Shown here: one piece after another, positions 46,988 through 59,900 of the stretch
How the letters are laid out: every line of letters begins with the position of its first letter
How positions within the stretch are numbered: position 1 is the first letter of the stretch
Assembly (NCBI RefSeq): GCF_030272615.1
Contig: NC_081412.1
Coordinates: forward strand, 142,248,247-142,312,246
DNA: 64,000 nt
Origin: Cryptomeria japonica
Taxonomy: Eukaryota > Streptophyta > Pinopsida > Cupressales > Cupressaceae
Reading direction: 5' to 3'
The notes under the pieces: generated by a model
Database searches by the model: none
What the model was told of the DNA's origin: nothing
Seen by the model: only the letters and a program-made list of their open reading frames with translations
Program-made: the position numbers and the translations under genes

Positions 46988-47697
46988 GATAGTCCTGCAA
47001 ATGACTATGCAAAAATTAAGTGTCCTTGTCAAAATATTAGTCATTTTGAATTAATGATTCTCTTTGTTCTTTCCCTCAAGGGTTTAGGGTTTGAGGTTTA
47101 TGTATATCCGGGTAAGTCTTTTATTGAAAACTCAAAGCATGTTATATTTCTTCATTACCTTTTTCAGTTAAAAGTGTGGGTCATTTTCATCATTGAAGGG
47201 ACCATGTTTCCTTTCCTAGGAATTATTTCTTTTGTTGGCCTCAAAAAAGTTTCCTAAGTCTGCATTCTTTTCCTATGGTCGAGCCCCTTTGATATTTTTA
47301 GCAGGTGTTGATAAATTTTCCTAGGTCCAGCCTTAATATTTTGGTTGATGTCTCTATGGTTAATTATCAAGCTACTTAAAGTTCCATAAATTTGTGTGTG
47401 CAACAAGTGGAAAGCAATATTTTAACCCAAGCAGAAAATGTTAGGCGATCATTGTGGCCGATATGTAAAGAGTGAACATATCTGATGGCCCTTGTAGTCC
47501 TGCGAAGGAAGATACAGAGAAGTTAAGGATCACAACATCACGAGATGATGCCACGTGTCCCAAGCAGACTGAGTAAGTCCTACAGTGGGGCTACTGACAG
47601 AGTTGAGTTGGAAGGTAATTTGGCAATGCTTAGTCAGGTTTTTGATGGACCCACTTGCCACATTAGAAGGTCAATATCAGATTCACCAATGGTGAAT
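46988..47697 (+). repeat. Element B 3' LTR, left part
   Basis: Begins TGATAGTCCTGC and matches 40368-41070 of the 5' LTR up to the insertion point of element A. The next 212 bp (47698-47909) is the left copy of the duplicated target. Confidence 0.88.
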
Positions 47698-47909
47698 GTA
47701 TGATGCACTAGGCTAGATAAGATCTACGATGTAAATTAGGAATGTATTTCAAAAGGGTGATTCAAGATACTTGGTTATCACTCACACAACATAATAAAGG
47801 CAAAAAGAACTAAGCTTGTCGACATAGAGTAAATGAAGAGAAGTTGAAACACATCGATATCAATGGATTTTCAAAAGACATGTTCTAAAGGTTGTTTGAT
47901 GGGTCGAGG
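47698..47909 (+). repeat. 212-bp target duplication, left copy
   Basis: Identical to 60841-61052 except two bases (CACACAACA against CATACAGCA, near 47794). It is element B LTR sequence present on both sides of element A, far longer than the usual 5-bp duplication. Confidence 0.92.
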
Positions 47910-48132
47910 GCCTTGCAGGTGGAGTCGGACGGGCAGCTAGCTTTGGAGCCCATTCGCATTTTGGCACGCCGGACATTGGCCCTTCGAGGTCGAGAGCTGG
48001 ACCAGGTTAGGGTCCAGTAGGATTGTTATGATGAGGTTACGGCTTCATGGGAGGACGCAGCACGTATGAGATCAGAGTACCCTCACCTCTTTGATGAACT
48101 CCAGGAGGAAGTTCATGCCTAGAGGGGGAGGA
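47910..48132 (+). repeat. Extra copy of element A internal 3' end
   Basis: It copies 56731-56953 with three differences and encodes the last 70 residues of Pol plus the PPT, directly joined to the 5' LTR. The join to the target (GGGTCGAGG | GCCTTGCAGG) has no shared bases. Confidence 0.92.
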
Positions 48133-50884
48133 TGTGAGGCCTCACCTCGACTCAGTTTGGCATTCAGTGGATTTTATATTTTAGACTACTATGGATACTT
48201 TGTTTTGATGCATTTTGAGATTTAGAACTTTTATGACTTCAGGATATTGGATAACATTGCTATGAATTGATGTTTTACTTACATGCTTTATGAGATAGAA
48301 CACTACAGGATTATTAGATAGAATGATATTGCAATGATAGATGTCGTTAATGAATTTGCAGGACTTTACTTTGAATATAGAACTATGATGTATGTTTAGT
48401 TTATGTGAATTGGGATGAAAATTGCTTATGTGAATTTGCTTGACAAAAGATGTATTCAATCTGTGCAGATGAAAATTGTATGCAAGTAATGATGTGCATT
48501 GTTATATTATTGAATTATATTTTATATGAATATTTGGGAGTACTAATGTGTAAATTGAGATGCGCAGGAAATTTACCATGTGACCATGGAAAATTACGGA
48601 GAATCAAACCTAGACTTATGTATGTTCGTAAAGCCAGGGTTTGTCTATTTGGAGAGACAACACCCCGTTTGTGTTGTATTTTATTCGTATCAATATATGC
48701 TGCATGTGTGTTATGTGTTATTTAAATTTATTGTGTAAAAACCTCAAGAGACAATTTCATGTTTATTTTTGTAAAAGTATTTTATTAGTGTCACTTGACA
48801 CATGTGTGGATTTAAATTTTAATATTTTATCTTGTCTCTTGATGGGAAAGTGTTAATTATTATTAATTTTAAATAAAATAATGTGTTGTCAAAAAGATAT
48901 TTTGAGAATATAATATTTGGTGTGGTCAACTTATGTTTGACCCGAAAATAAACTTCAGAGGGGTTTAAAATGGGTTAAATGAACACCTAGGGGTAGTTTT
49001 TTTAGGGTTTCCTGAAGCCCATAAGGTATACCTAGGGGTTAGGGGTAATTTTAGGCAAGTTTCTACTTTATTATGATCTTTTTAACGCTTTAAAAATTGG
49101 CTTTTTTGAGTTGAGCGAAAATTGAAAATGGAAGTGAAATCAAATCCAGATTTTCCCTCTTGGAAGGAAAGTCTTTTTGCATTTTTGCTTTCTTCCTTCT
49201 TTTTTTGATTTTTTTTTTAGAATCCTGTGAGAACTCAGAGAGTGAGCTTCTTAAGGAAGATTTTTGGGAATAGCTGGTTAATCACCCACTCTCCATTTTT
49301 GGAGACAGAAGAAAATTTGGAAAATAATGTCATGGGATAAAGAAATTGATTAAGGAAAATAAAGAATTGTGGATTGGGCAGCTCTTCTTCAGATATCAGT
49401 ATAACCTTTGGGCAGATTAAGGTTGGTTTCATTTTTACTTTTAATGACCTGTTTTTGTTTCTTTCTGAAAGTTGTTGAATAAGAAAATCTGTATTCTTGA
49501 AAACGAATTTTTGAAAATCTTTTGATTTTGTTTTATGAATGAATGTGTTTTGGGAGTTTTCTCAAGATCCCTCTTTCTCTTGGGAGGGAAGAGGATCTTG
49601 AGGGTGGTAGCAGTGACAGCCCTCGAGTGAGAGACTCTCTTTAGAGAGCGATCACAAGGGATCTTTGTGTGACCCTTGCTGCATGGCCTGTTTGTGCAAT
49701 GGGGGTCATAAGGAGGGTTATAAGGCTAGAATGCCTTTGGGGGGCATAAGGAATTATGGGGTTGAGATTTTGATATGTTATTTGTGCCATGAGGTGGCTT
49801 CTTGTTATTACATACTTGCAGATTCTCCTCAGGGTATTTGGTCCACTACCACCCTTTGAAAATGTTCACCACCAGAGTGTGGTGCTGTGAAAGCCAAGTT
49901 GGGAATGTGTCTGAAATATTTGTATGCTTTGTGTTTCTTTGTGTTTGCCTGTTTGTACCTGTCTAGGAATTGGTTCTCCGAGCTCGGGGGTGGCTACCAG
50001 TTAGCCTAGGCTGGGAGGTGAGCACTCCGTGGTCAGTTTTGTGTTTTCTATTATGCAGGATCCAGAGGAAAGAGGATAGAAATTCATGAAAGTTATTCAG
50101 AAGATGGAATTTGAAGATTTTTGAATTCAGTTGCAGATGTTGTTTTAAAGTTGTTGTGAATAAATGCCTCAATTCAAAAGAAAGGAGAAGCAAGTCGTAA
50201 TTTTGTAATAATAGATTTGATGTTTCATTGTTGTGACTGTTCAGAGAAAACATTGTTGTAAATTTGGTAGTATATAATAGAAATGTTTTAAAGAAAGAGA
50301 AAAGGCTTGATTTTACTCCTAGAATAATTGAAAAAGAAAAGCGAATTAGTAATGTATGCAAAGCTTCTTGTTTTATGAAAGAAATAAAAAGTCTGATTTC
50401 ATTTAGATTTTTACCTATATTTTAATTAAGTCAAATAGAAGTTTATTTAAGCTGAAAGCTTTATAAGTATTTTAGATGGAAAGAGAAGTTGTTTTAGGTG
50501 AATAATCTATTTAAAGAAAAAAGCATGTTAATGGGTTTCTTATTACAAAAAAAAAACGTATAAGGTATCTTTGTGAAATACTTTAAATTGTATTTGTTTT
50601 TGTTAAACATTGATTTAGAAGCTTGTTTATCGATGCATTTAAATTAATATATAAATATTTATATATATATATATATAATTAAATTTTTTTTGATTTAACT
50701 TAAGGTTATCTTTTCCTTTATTTTTATTAGCTTAAAATTTTGCATGTAATAATTCTCTTTTAAATTATATATAAGTTTTATTTAGAATTTAAATTTATCT
50801 TTTTATCTATGCTTATAAATTTATGAAAATACCACATATATAAATATATATATACATATATATATATAAATATATATATTTATA

Positions 50885-50916
<32 letters not shown>

Positions 50917-52018
50917 AATAAATGTTATTGTAAATTTTAAAAGAAAATTTAAAAAAAAATATATGTTTGGGGCCCCTGCGGACTCCACTGTGTGTACGCA
51001 TAGTGGACGACCGCGCGGCGCCCACTGTGTGCACACACAGTGGAGCCGCTTGCGGCACCCACTGTGTGGGCACACAGTGGACGGCCACGGCCGCCACTGT
51101 GTGGCCACACAGTGGGGAGCCGCTAGCGGCGCCCACTGTGTGGGCACACAGTGGTGTCGCGGCGCCACTATGAGCTCACACAGTGGTGCGCGCGGCCAGC
51201 CTCCACTTGGAACCGCAGCGACCGGCAAGCTTGGTAATCATGGCCGCTTGTTAACTCTTCGGCCCGGCATGAAATCTTCACTTGTTAAAAAAAAGAATGG
51301 GTTAAACCCTAGCCCGATAGGGGCTAGGGAAGTTTAGTTTTTTTTTAAATTATAAAAAAAGAAAATAATATGTATTTGGGGTTTAGGTAATGGTTAAATA
51401 GGAATTTAGAACCCTAATTAGGGTTGAGGAAATTAAGTGGTAATATTTAGCAAGTTGAAATGGATTTAGGAGGTTAGGATTAAAATATTGGAATATATGT
51501 AGAATATATATATAATAATATATATGTTTCCATATATATATATATGGGAATATATATATGAATATATATGTATGTTTTTTTTTAGTTTAATTTGACTTAA
51601 GAAATTAAATTATGGTTATTCAAAATATATGCATAATCTATATGTATATATGTGCATTTTACATGTTCTCAATATTGATTTATAAAAAAAAAATCGTAAA
51701 GGAGAAATTAATTAAAATTGCTAAGACTTTATAGTCATAGTGGGAGATAAATTTTAAAATATCTCCCCTAATATTTTTAGTATGATTAATTTAATAAAAC
51801 TATAAATTAAATACCTTTTGGAGATAGAATTTAAACCAGTAGGTTTTTCCGCAATTAAATTATAACTGATTGTCGATGCTTCGTTCGTTTCAGAATAAGC
51901 TCGAATTTATTAATGAAATTTTCGTTAACGCTTGTCGCAAGAGTGTGCTTGTTAATTAAATTTAGTATCTTTTAAAAAAAAATTTGTTCCGTTTTTGCCC
52001 TAAATTTTGGGCATGACA
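48133..52018 (+). repeat. Element A 5' LTR (3886 bp)
   Basis: TGTGAGGCCTCAC… to ..GGGCATGACA. It contains A/T-rich segments, a (TA)n tract near 50835-50915, and a GC-rich palindrome array at 50985-51186. Short open frames at 48450, 49665 and elsewhere are duplicated only because the LTR is duplicated. Confidence 0.95.
50985..51186. repeat. Six-unit palindrome array in element A 5' LTR
   Basis: 22-bp units start at 50985, 51022, 51059, 51094, 51133 and 51165 (spacing 37, 37, 35, 39, 32). Four read CCACTGTGTG-NN-CACACAGTGG with perfect 10-bp arms; the first and last are slightly altered. Spacers are 10-17 bp, GC-rich and themselves partly palindromic (GCCGCTAGCGGC). The copy in the 3' LTR is at 59807-60008. 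Confidence 0.95.
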
Positions 52019-52021
52019 TTT

Positions 52022-52039
52022 TGGTATCAGAGCAAGGTT
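52022..52039 (+). promoter_or_regulatory. Element A primer-binding site
   Basis: TGGTATCAGAGCAAGGTT, three bases after the 5' LTR. The first twelve bases are the initiator-Met tRNA complement. Confidence 0.9.
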
Positions 52040-52176
52040 TCCACACTAGGAGCCTTACTCACTTACGTTTCGCCTTAGAATATTTAAAAATTATTTTGTT
52101 AAAAGGAATTTTGCATTTAAATAAATTTAATTCTAAAAGAAATAAATTAATTGTTTTGTATTATTTTCCTCTTAGG

Positions 52177-53475
52177 ATGCCTTCGTTGACGCGACAAGCT
52201 CGCAAGCGCGGACGGGGTCCTAGACGTGAGCGCCTAGCTCGCGATGAGGAAGAGAGGGAGGCATCGGTTCCAGAGGAGAACCCAGGAGCACCTCCCGAAC
52301 AGCCAAATGAACCTAACCATGACCTTCTAGCAGCCATTCAGAATCTTATTGGCATTGTTCAGGAAAGGATTCCAGCAGAGAACCCTCCGGTTAGGAGTCA
52401 TGACTCTGGGAGTCATAGATCTGTTGATAGAGAACGAAGCAGGAGCCCAGCTCCGAATCCTGTAGAGAGTCAGGGTGGTAATGAGCCAGAGTCAGTGCAT
52501 ATGCCAGGACCACCTCCTGCGGTGGAACCAGTCTATTTTGAGAGAGGTCGTCAAGATCCAGGGGATCTCATCAGGGAGGTCATGCGCCTCCAACCACCAT
52601 CCTTCGGAGGTTCTACAGATGGAGTAGAGGCCGAGGCATGGCTTCTGAGTCTTGAGAGGTGCTTTGCGTTGCGTTCTTATGAGAGCAACTTGAAAGCACG
52701 TGTTGCAGTTCATCTTCTGAGAGGAACAGCCTCCACCTGGTGGAGACAGGAAGAGTACAAATGCGGATTAGTTCCTGATACACTCACTTGGGAGATATTC
52801 ACCGAGAGGTTCCGGGAGAGGTACCTATCAGAGCATTTCAGACAACGTCGTATAGACGAATTTCATGATCTCCAACAAAAAGGCTTGTCAGTAACCCAGT
52901 ATGAGAGTAAATTCTTTGAGTTGTTGCCATATGTAGATTATCTAAAGGATGAGAAACTTCTTGTAAACCGCTTCATCAGGGGATTGAATGCCGGTATAGC
53001 CGGGCCTGTTAGGATGTCTACTCCAGAGAACCTTCGGGTTGCTGTAGAGAAGGCACTGATTGCCGAGGAAATTCAGGTTAGACCACAGGACAATAGGGAT
53101 CGGTATCAGAACCGAAACCCCGCACCTCAGACTTATGGATTCCAGAAACCTCATTGGAAGGGGAACAACCGAAATTCTCAGGGGTTCTCCAAACCCCCTC
53201 CTCCACAACAGACACCACAGAACCAGAGGCAGAAGCCTCCACAGTATCCGCAGGGCTCCAAGCCCAAGCAGTGGCAGACTCAGGGACAGAAACGTGATCA
53301 GAGAGCACAGGGGCAGTACACACAGCTGGCGGGGACTCAGCAGTCCTCCAGGGGTGGGTACAACGGATCCAGTAGGACAGGAGGTTAGGGATTTTCTAGG
53401 CCTCAGGGTGCCCAGTTCCAGGCACGGGGTGCTTGCTTTACTTGTGGAGCCATGGGGCATTTGGCGAGGGATTGC
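52177..53475 (+). pseudogene. Element A Gag (capsid and zinc knuckle), TAG-interrupted
   Basis: I choose ATG 52177 (MPSLTRQARKRGRGPRRERL); upstream in-frame sequence overlaps the PBS and has no ATG. The N-terminus is basic, then Pro/Glu-rich. The capsid runs from about residue 140 to 290: DGVEAEAWLLSLERCF, VAVHLLRGTASTWWRQEEY, WEIFTERFRERYLSEHF, ELLPYVDYLKDEKLLVNRFI. A Gln/Pro-rich linker follows. TAG at 53386-53388 (codon 404) interrupts just before the zinc knuckle [14 protein letters not shown] (53434-53475), which continues in the same frame. Gag packages element RNA into particles. The TAG may be a C-to-T nonsense mutation, or less likely a readthrough stop between capsid and knuckle. 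Confidence 0.88.
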
Positions 53476-56400
53476 CCTCAGGGACAGGTAGCAGGGAGTC
53501 AGCGGATGGCCGCTTCAGAGCCGACAGTCGGTGATATGGGCAGGTCCCATAGAGTATTCGCAGCGGTTGACAACCGCCAGGCCGACCATCAGGCCACGGT
53601 TATCGAATCTTCAGGTATAATCAGAGGTAACAATGTATCTATTTTGTTTGATTCAGGAGCTACTGACTCCTTTATATCTCCGTTGGTTGTGGAGCGTTGC
53701 GGGCTAGTGGCAACTAGGCAGGGTGTCAGTTGGGAAGTGGAATTAGCTTCAGGGGCTAGAGTGTCAGTGGAATCCGAGGTTAGGGCATGTCAATTGCAGA
53801 TTGGCAAGACCACCTCGGTAGTAGACCTTAGAGTGACTCCACTTGGATCTTATGGAATCGTACTTGGCATGGATTGGCTTTATGCCCACAGAGCCAAGAT
53901 GGATTGCCGCCTGAAAAAGATCGAGTGTGAGGATGATCATGGTTCGCCCATAGTTATCACCGGGATTCAGAGGCCCGTGTCTCTTCGAATGATCTCCGCA
54001 ATGCAGCTCAAGCGGAGCATGCGGAAGGGATGTCAGCTTTTTGCTATCACTATCAGTGACAGAGGAGAAGAGGAGGAAAAGGAAACATCGCTCGATGACC
54101 ATCCTATCCTTCAAGGATATTCAGATGTATTTCCTTCAGACTTACCGGGAATGCCTCCCCGCAGAGAGATTGATTTTCATATAGACCTTGTACCAGGAGC
54201 CGAACCAGTTTCCAGAGCACCTTATAGAATGACCACAAATGAGCTTAATGAACTTAAAATTCAGCTTGAGGAACTTCTTGAGAAGGGTCATATCCGTCCT
54301 AGCGTATCCCCATGGGGTGCACCAGTTATCTTCGTTAAGAAGAAGGATGGATCTCTCCGATTGTGTATGGATTATCGGCAGCTAAATAAAGTAACCATCA
54401 AGAACCGATATCCTTTGCCTAGAATTGATGATTTATTTGACCAGCTTCAGGGTGCCAAAGTCTTTTCCAAAATAGATCTGAAGTCAGGATACCATCAGTT
54501 GAGAATAGTGGAAAGTGATATCCACAAGACCACTTTTCGCACTAGATATGGTCACTATGAGTTTACCGTAGTCCCCTTTGGACTTACGAATGCCCCAGCA
54601 GTTTTTATGAGTCTCATGAATGGGGTGTTCCGTACCTTTCTGGACCGTTTTGTTGTTGTGTTCCTCGATGATATATTGATATATTCTCGGAATGGGAAGG
54701 AGCATGAGGAGCACCTGAAACAGGTATTGCAGTGTTTGCGAGATAACCAGTTGTTTGGCAGCCTATCGAAGTGTGCTTTCTTTCGATCTGAGGTCAAGTA
54801 CCTTGGACACGTTATTTCCGGTGATGGGATCTCAGTTGACCCATCAAAGATTAGGGCTATTATGGATTGGCCAGCGCCTACCAGTGTGACAGAGGTCAGG
54901 AGTTTTATGGGTTTAGCAGGATATTACCGACGTTTTGTCGAAGGTTTCTCCAGAGTCGCACACCCTATTACCTCTCTTCAGCGTAAAGGGAAGAAATTTG
55001 AGTGGACAGAGAAGTGCGAGAAGGCCTTTCAGGAACTCAAGAAGGCACTTACTAGCGCTCCTATCCTTGTTGTACCAGATCCTTCAGCTGATTTCATGGT
55101 TTGTACCGATGCTTCCTTAGAGGGTTTAGGGGCAGTTCTTATGCAAGGTGGTAGGGCCATAGCTTTCGAATCTAGGAAGCTTAAGACTCATGAACTTAAT
55201 TATCCCACTCACGACCTTGAGCTCGCAGCAGTAGTGCATGCACTTGTGAGGTGGAGACACTTCCTTTTAGGACATCACTTTGAGTTGCATTCAGATCATC
55301 AGAGTCTTCAGTACATCTTCACTCAGCCGAACCTTAATGCATGTCAGAGGAGATGGATGGAGTTTTTGTGCGAATATGATTTTGACGTTCACTACATCAA
55401 GGGAAAGGAAAATGTAGTTGCAGATGCCTTGAGTAGGAGACGTCATGAGGTTTGCACCATATCCATGGGCACAGACTTGAGGGACCGTATACTTCGGCAC
55501 TTGTCAGAGGATGGTTGGTACGCAGAGGTTTGTCAGGTGTTACGTTCTCAGGTCACACTAGAAGGGAAATATGTGGATTATTCTTTGGAGTCCGATGGAC
55601 TGTTACGCCACAGAGGCCGCATTTATGTACCTTCCTCCGGAGGGTTGAGAGAGTTCATTGTCTCGGAAGCTCATAGAGCTCCTTATGCTGCACATCCCGG
55701 GGTTAAGAAGTTGCATGCAGACTTGAGGCAGTTGTATCATTGGCCGGGAATGCGGCAGCTCATTGCTGAGATAGTAGCTCGGTGTCTCGAGTGTCAGAGG
55801 GTAAAGGCGGAGCACCGCCATCCAGGTGGGTTGCTTCAGTCTCATGCTATACCAGAGTGGAAGTGGGATACTATATCCATGGATTTCATCATTGGTCTCC
55901 CTATGTCTTCTCGTCACCATGATGCTATCTTGGTGACAGTTGACAAGCTGACCAAAGTAGCTCACTTTTCACCAGTCCGTACTACATTCACAGCTCCTGC
56001 AGTAGCACAAGTGTTCTTGCGAGACATTGTTAGACTACATGGCGTACCCCGCAAGATTATTTCTGATAGGGATTCTCTTTTCACTTCTACCTTTTGGAAG
56101 TCATTATAGGCAGCTATGGGCACAAAGCTCAATTTCAGTACAGCTTATCACCCGGAGACAGATGGTCAGGCAGAGAGAGTCAATCAGGTGTTAGAGGATA
56201 TGCTTCGTATGTACGTCATGGATCATCAGACCCGGTGGGAGGAGTATCTTCCCTTAGTGGAGTTTGCCTATAACAATGGGCATCACACTTCCTTGGGGAT
56301 GCCACCCTATCAGGCATTATACAACAGGCCTTGCAGGACGCCCTTGAGTTGGGATCGCATAGAGGATAGAGTTGCTATTGGTCCTGAGTTAGTTCGGGAT

Positions 56401-56943
56401 ATGGAACAACAGGTGGATTTGATTAGGCAGCGTCTCAGAGAGGCTCAGGATAGACAGAAGAAGTATGCCGATGCAAAGAGGATTGACCGTAGTTACTTGG
56501 TTGGAGACAGAGTTTTCTTGAGAGTGCGACCGCATAAGAGTCCGATCCGTTACGGAAAGGGTTCTAAGCTCGCACCTCGCTTTGTAGGACCTTTTGAGAT
56601 TCTGGAGAGGATAGGCCCAGTAGCCTACCGTTTAGCTTTCCCACCTAGCCTGTCACGCATCCACGACGTGTTTCATGTTTCAGTTTTGAGAAAATATATC
56701 TATGATGAGTCTCACATTTTAGATTGGGATGCCTTGCAGGTGGAGTCGGACGGGCAGCTAGCTTTGGAGCCCATTCGCATTTTGGCACGCCGGACATTGG
56801 CCCTTCGAGGTCGAGAGCTAGACCAGGTTAGGGTCCAGTGGGATTGTTATGATGAGGTTACGGCTTCATGGGAGGACGCAGCATGTATGAGATCAGAGTA
56901 CCCTCACCTCTTTGATGAACTCCAGGAGGAAGTTCATGCCTAG
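53452..56943 (+). pseudogene. Element A Pol: protease, RT, RNase H, integrase, chromodomain-like tail
   Basis: Same frame as Gag (codons 426-1589 of the joint frame). Protease [12 protein letters not shown] (D at 53650). [33 protein letters not shown], catalytic [10 protein letters not shown] (54655-54684). RNase [18 protein letters not shown] (D at 55108), [10 protein letters not shown] and VVADALSRR. Integrase zinc region [11 protein letters not shown]…CLECQR, core aspartates in [10 protein letters not shown] (55882) and IISDRD, glutamate in VLEDMLRMY. TAG at 56107-56109 lies between the second core aspartate and the glutamate, where related integrases have Gln. C-terminus: GPF-ILERIGPVAYRL block, VFHVSVLRKY, then a chromodomain-like WDCYDEVTASWEDA. 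The two TAGs are the only breaks. Confidence 0.93.
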
Positions 56944-56953
56944 AGGGGGAGGA
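56942..56953 (+). promoter_or_regulatory. Element A polypurine tract
   Basis: AGAGGGGGAGGA overlaps the Pol stop codon and abuts the 3' LTR. The second copy at 48121-48132 abuts the 5' LTR because of the extra 223 bp. Confidence 0.88.
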
Positions 56954-59900
56954 TGTGAGGCCTCACCTCGACTCAGTTTGGCATTCAGTGGATTTTATAT
57001 TTTAGACTACTATGGATACTTTGTTTTGATGCATTTTGAGATTTAGAACTTTTATGACTTCAGGATATTGGATAACATTGCTATGAATTGATGTTTTACT
57101 TACATGCTTTATGAGATAGAACACTACAGGATTATTAGATAGAATGATATTGCAATGATAGATGTCGTTAATGAATTTGCAGGACTTTACTTTGAATATA
57201 GAACTATGATGTATGTTTAGTTTATGTGAATTGGGATGAAAATTGCTTATGTGAATTTGCTTGACAAAAGATGTATTCAATCTGTGCAGATGAAAATTGT
57301 ATGCAAGTAATGATGTGCATTGTTATATTATTGAATTATATTTTATATGAATATTTGGGAGTACTAATGTGTAAATTGAGATGCGCAGGAAATTTACCAT
57401 GTGACCATGGAAAATTACGGAGAATCAAACCTAGACTTATGTATGTTCGTAAAGCCAGGGTTTGTCTATTTGGAGAGACAACACCCCGTTTGTGTTGTAT
57501 TTTATTCGTATCAATATATGCTGCATGTGTGTTATGTGTTATTTAAATTTATTGTGTAAAAACCTCAAGAGACAATTTCATGTTTATTTTTGTAAAAGTA
57601 TTTTATTAGTGTCACTTGACACATGTGTGGATTTAAATTTTAATATTTTATCTTGTCTCTTGATGGGAAAGTGTTAATTATTATTAATTTTAAATAAAAT
57701 AATGTGTTGTCAAAAAGATATTTTGAGAATATAATATTTGGTGTGGTCAACTTATGTTTGACCCGAAAATAAACTTCAGAGGGGTTTAAAATGGGTTAAA
57801 TGAACACCTAGGGGTAATTTTTTTAGGGTTTCCTGAAGCCCATAAGGTATACCTAGGGGTTAGGGGTAATTTTAGGCAAGTTTCTACTTTATTATGATCT
57901 TTTTAACGCTTTAAAAATTGGCTTTTTTGAGTTGAGCGAAAATTGAAAATGGAAGTGAAATCAAATCCAGATTTTCCCTCTTGGAAGGAAAGTCTTTTTG
58001 CATTTTTGCTTTCTTCCTTCTTTTTTTGATTTTTTTTTTAGAATCCTGTGAGAACTCAGAGAGTGAGCTTCTTAAGGAAGATTTTTGGGAATAGCTGGTT
58101 AATCACCCACTCTCCATTTTTGGAGATAGAAGAAAATTTGGCAAATAATGTTATGGGATAAAGAAATTGATTAAGGAAAATAAAGAATTGTGGATTGGGC
58201 AGCTCTTCTTCAGATATCAGTATAACCTTTGGGCAGATTAAGGTTGGTTTCATTTTTACTTTTAATGACCTGTTTTTGTTTCTTTCTGAAAGTTGTTGAA
58301 TAAGAAAATCTGTATTCTTGAAAACGAATTTTTGAAAATCTTTTGATTTTGTTTTATGAATGAATGTGTTTTGGGAGTTTTCTCAAGATCCCTCTTTCTC
58401 TTGGGAGGGAAGAGGATCTTGAGGGTGGTAGCAGTGACAGCCCTCGAGTGAGAGACTCTCTTTAGAGAGCGATCACAAGGGATCTTTGTGTGACCCTTGC
58501 TGCATGGCCTGTTTGTGCAATGGGGGTCATAAGGAGGGTTATAAGGCTAGAATGCCTTTGGGGGGCATAAGGAATTATGGGGTTGAGATTTTGATATGTT
58601 ATTTGTGCCATGAGGTGGCTTCTTGTTATTACATACTTGCAGATTCTCCTCAGGGTATTTGGTCCACTACCACCCTTTGAAAATGTTCATCACCAGAGTA
58701 CGGTGCTGTGAAAGCCAGGTTGGGAATGTGTCTGAAATATTTGTATGCTTTGTGTTTCTTTGTGTTTGCCTATTTGTACCCGTCTAGGAATTGGTTCTCC
58801 GAGCTCGGGGGTGGCTACCAGTTAGCCTAGGCTGGGAGGTGAGCACTCCGTGGTCAGTTTTGTGTTTTCTATTATGCAGGATCTAGAGGAAAGAGGATAG
58901 AAATTCATGAAAGTTATTCAGAAGATGGAATTTGAAGATTTTTGAATTCAGTTGCAGATGTTGTTTTAAAGTTGTTGTGAATAAATGCCTCAATTCAAAA
59001 GAAAGGAGAAGCAAGTCATAATTTTGTAATAATAGATTTGATGTTTAATTGTTGTGACTGTTCAGAGAAAACATTGCTGTAAATTTGGTAGTATATAATA
59101 GAAATGTTTTAAAGAAAGAGAAAAGGCTTGATTTTACTCCTAGAATAATTGAAAAAGAAAAGCGAATTAGTAATGTATGCAAAGCTTCTTGTTTTATGAA
59201 AGAAATAAAAAGTCTGATTTCATTTAGATTTTTACCTATATTTTAATTAAGTCAAATAGAAGTTTATTTAAGCTGAAAGCTTTATAAGTATTTTAGATGG
59301 AAAGAGAAGTTGTTTTAGGTGAATAATCTATTTAAAGAAAAAAGCATGTTAATGGGTTTCTTATTACAAAAAAAAAACGTATAAGGTATCTTTGTGAAAT
59401 ACTTTAAATTGTATTTGTTTTTGTTAAACATTGATTTAGAAGCTTGTTTATCGATGCATTTAAATTAATATATAAATATTTATATATATATATATATATA
59501 TAATTAAATTTTTTTTGATTTAACTTAAGGTTATCTCTTCCTTTATTTTTATTAGCTTAAAATTTTGCATGTAATAATTCTCTTTTAAATTATATATAAG
59601 TTTTATTTAGAATTTAAATTTATCTTTTTATCTATGCTTATAAATTTATGAAAATACCACATATATAAATATATATATACATATATATATATAAATATAT
59701 ATATTTATATATTTATATATATATATATATATATATTAATAAATGTTATTGTAAATTTTAAAAGAAAATTTAAAAATAATATATATGTTTGGGGCCCCCG
59801 CGGACTCCACTGTGTGTACGCACAGTGGACGACCGCGCGGCGCCCACTGTGTGCACACACAGTGGAGCCGCTTGCGGCACCCACTGTGTGGGCACACAGT

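Noticed and set aside
48450-48725. 91-codon frame repeated identically at 57271
   Set aside because: The repetition is due to the two LTR copies of element A. No domain, not coding-like.
50985-51186. CRISPR-like appearance of the palindrome array (22-bp repeats, 10-17 bp spacers)
   Set aside because: It lies inside a plant LTR and is duplicated with it. The spacers are GC-rich and related to each other, and no cas-type gene exists.
50963-51337. 124-codon open frame with repeated CVHTQW words (and its partners in other frames and at 59785)
   Set aside because: All frames are open here because the palindrome array has few stops. The peptide is a by-product of repeated DNA.
52022-52039. tRNA-like sequence
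   Set aside because: It is only the complement of the 3' end of initiator-Met tRNA, that is, the primer-binding site.
52021-52176. N-terminal extension of element A Gag from the TTG at 52021
   Set aside because: No ATG, and it overlaps the primer-binding site. The first ATG at 52177 begins typical gag sequence.
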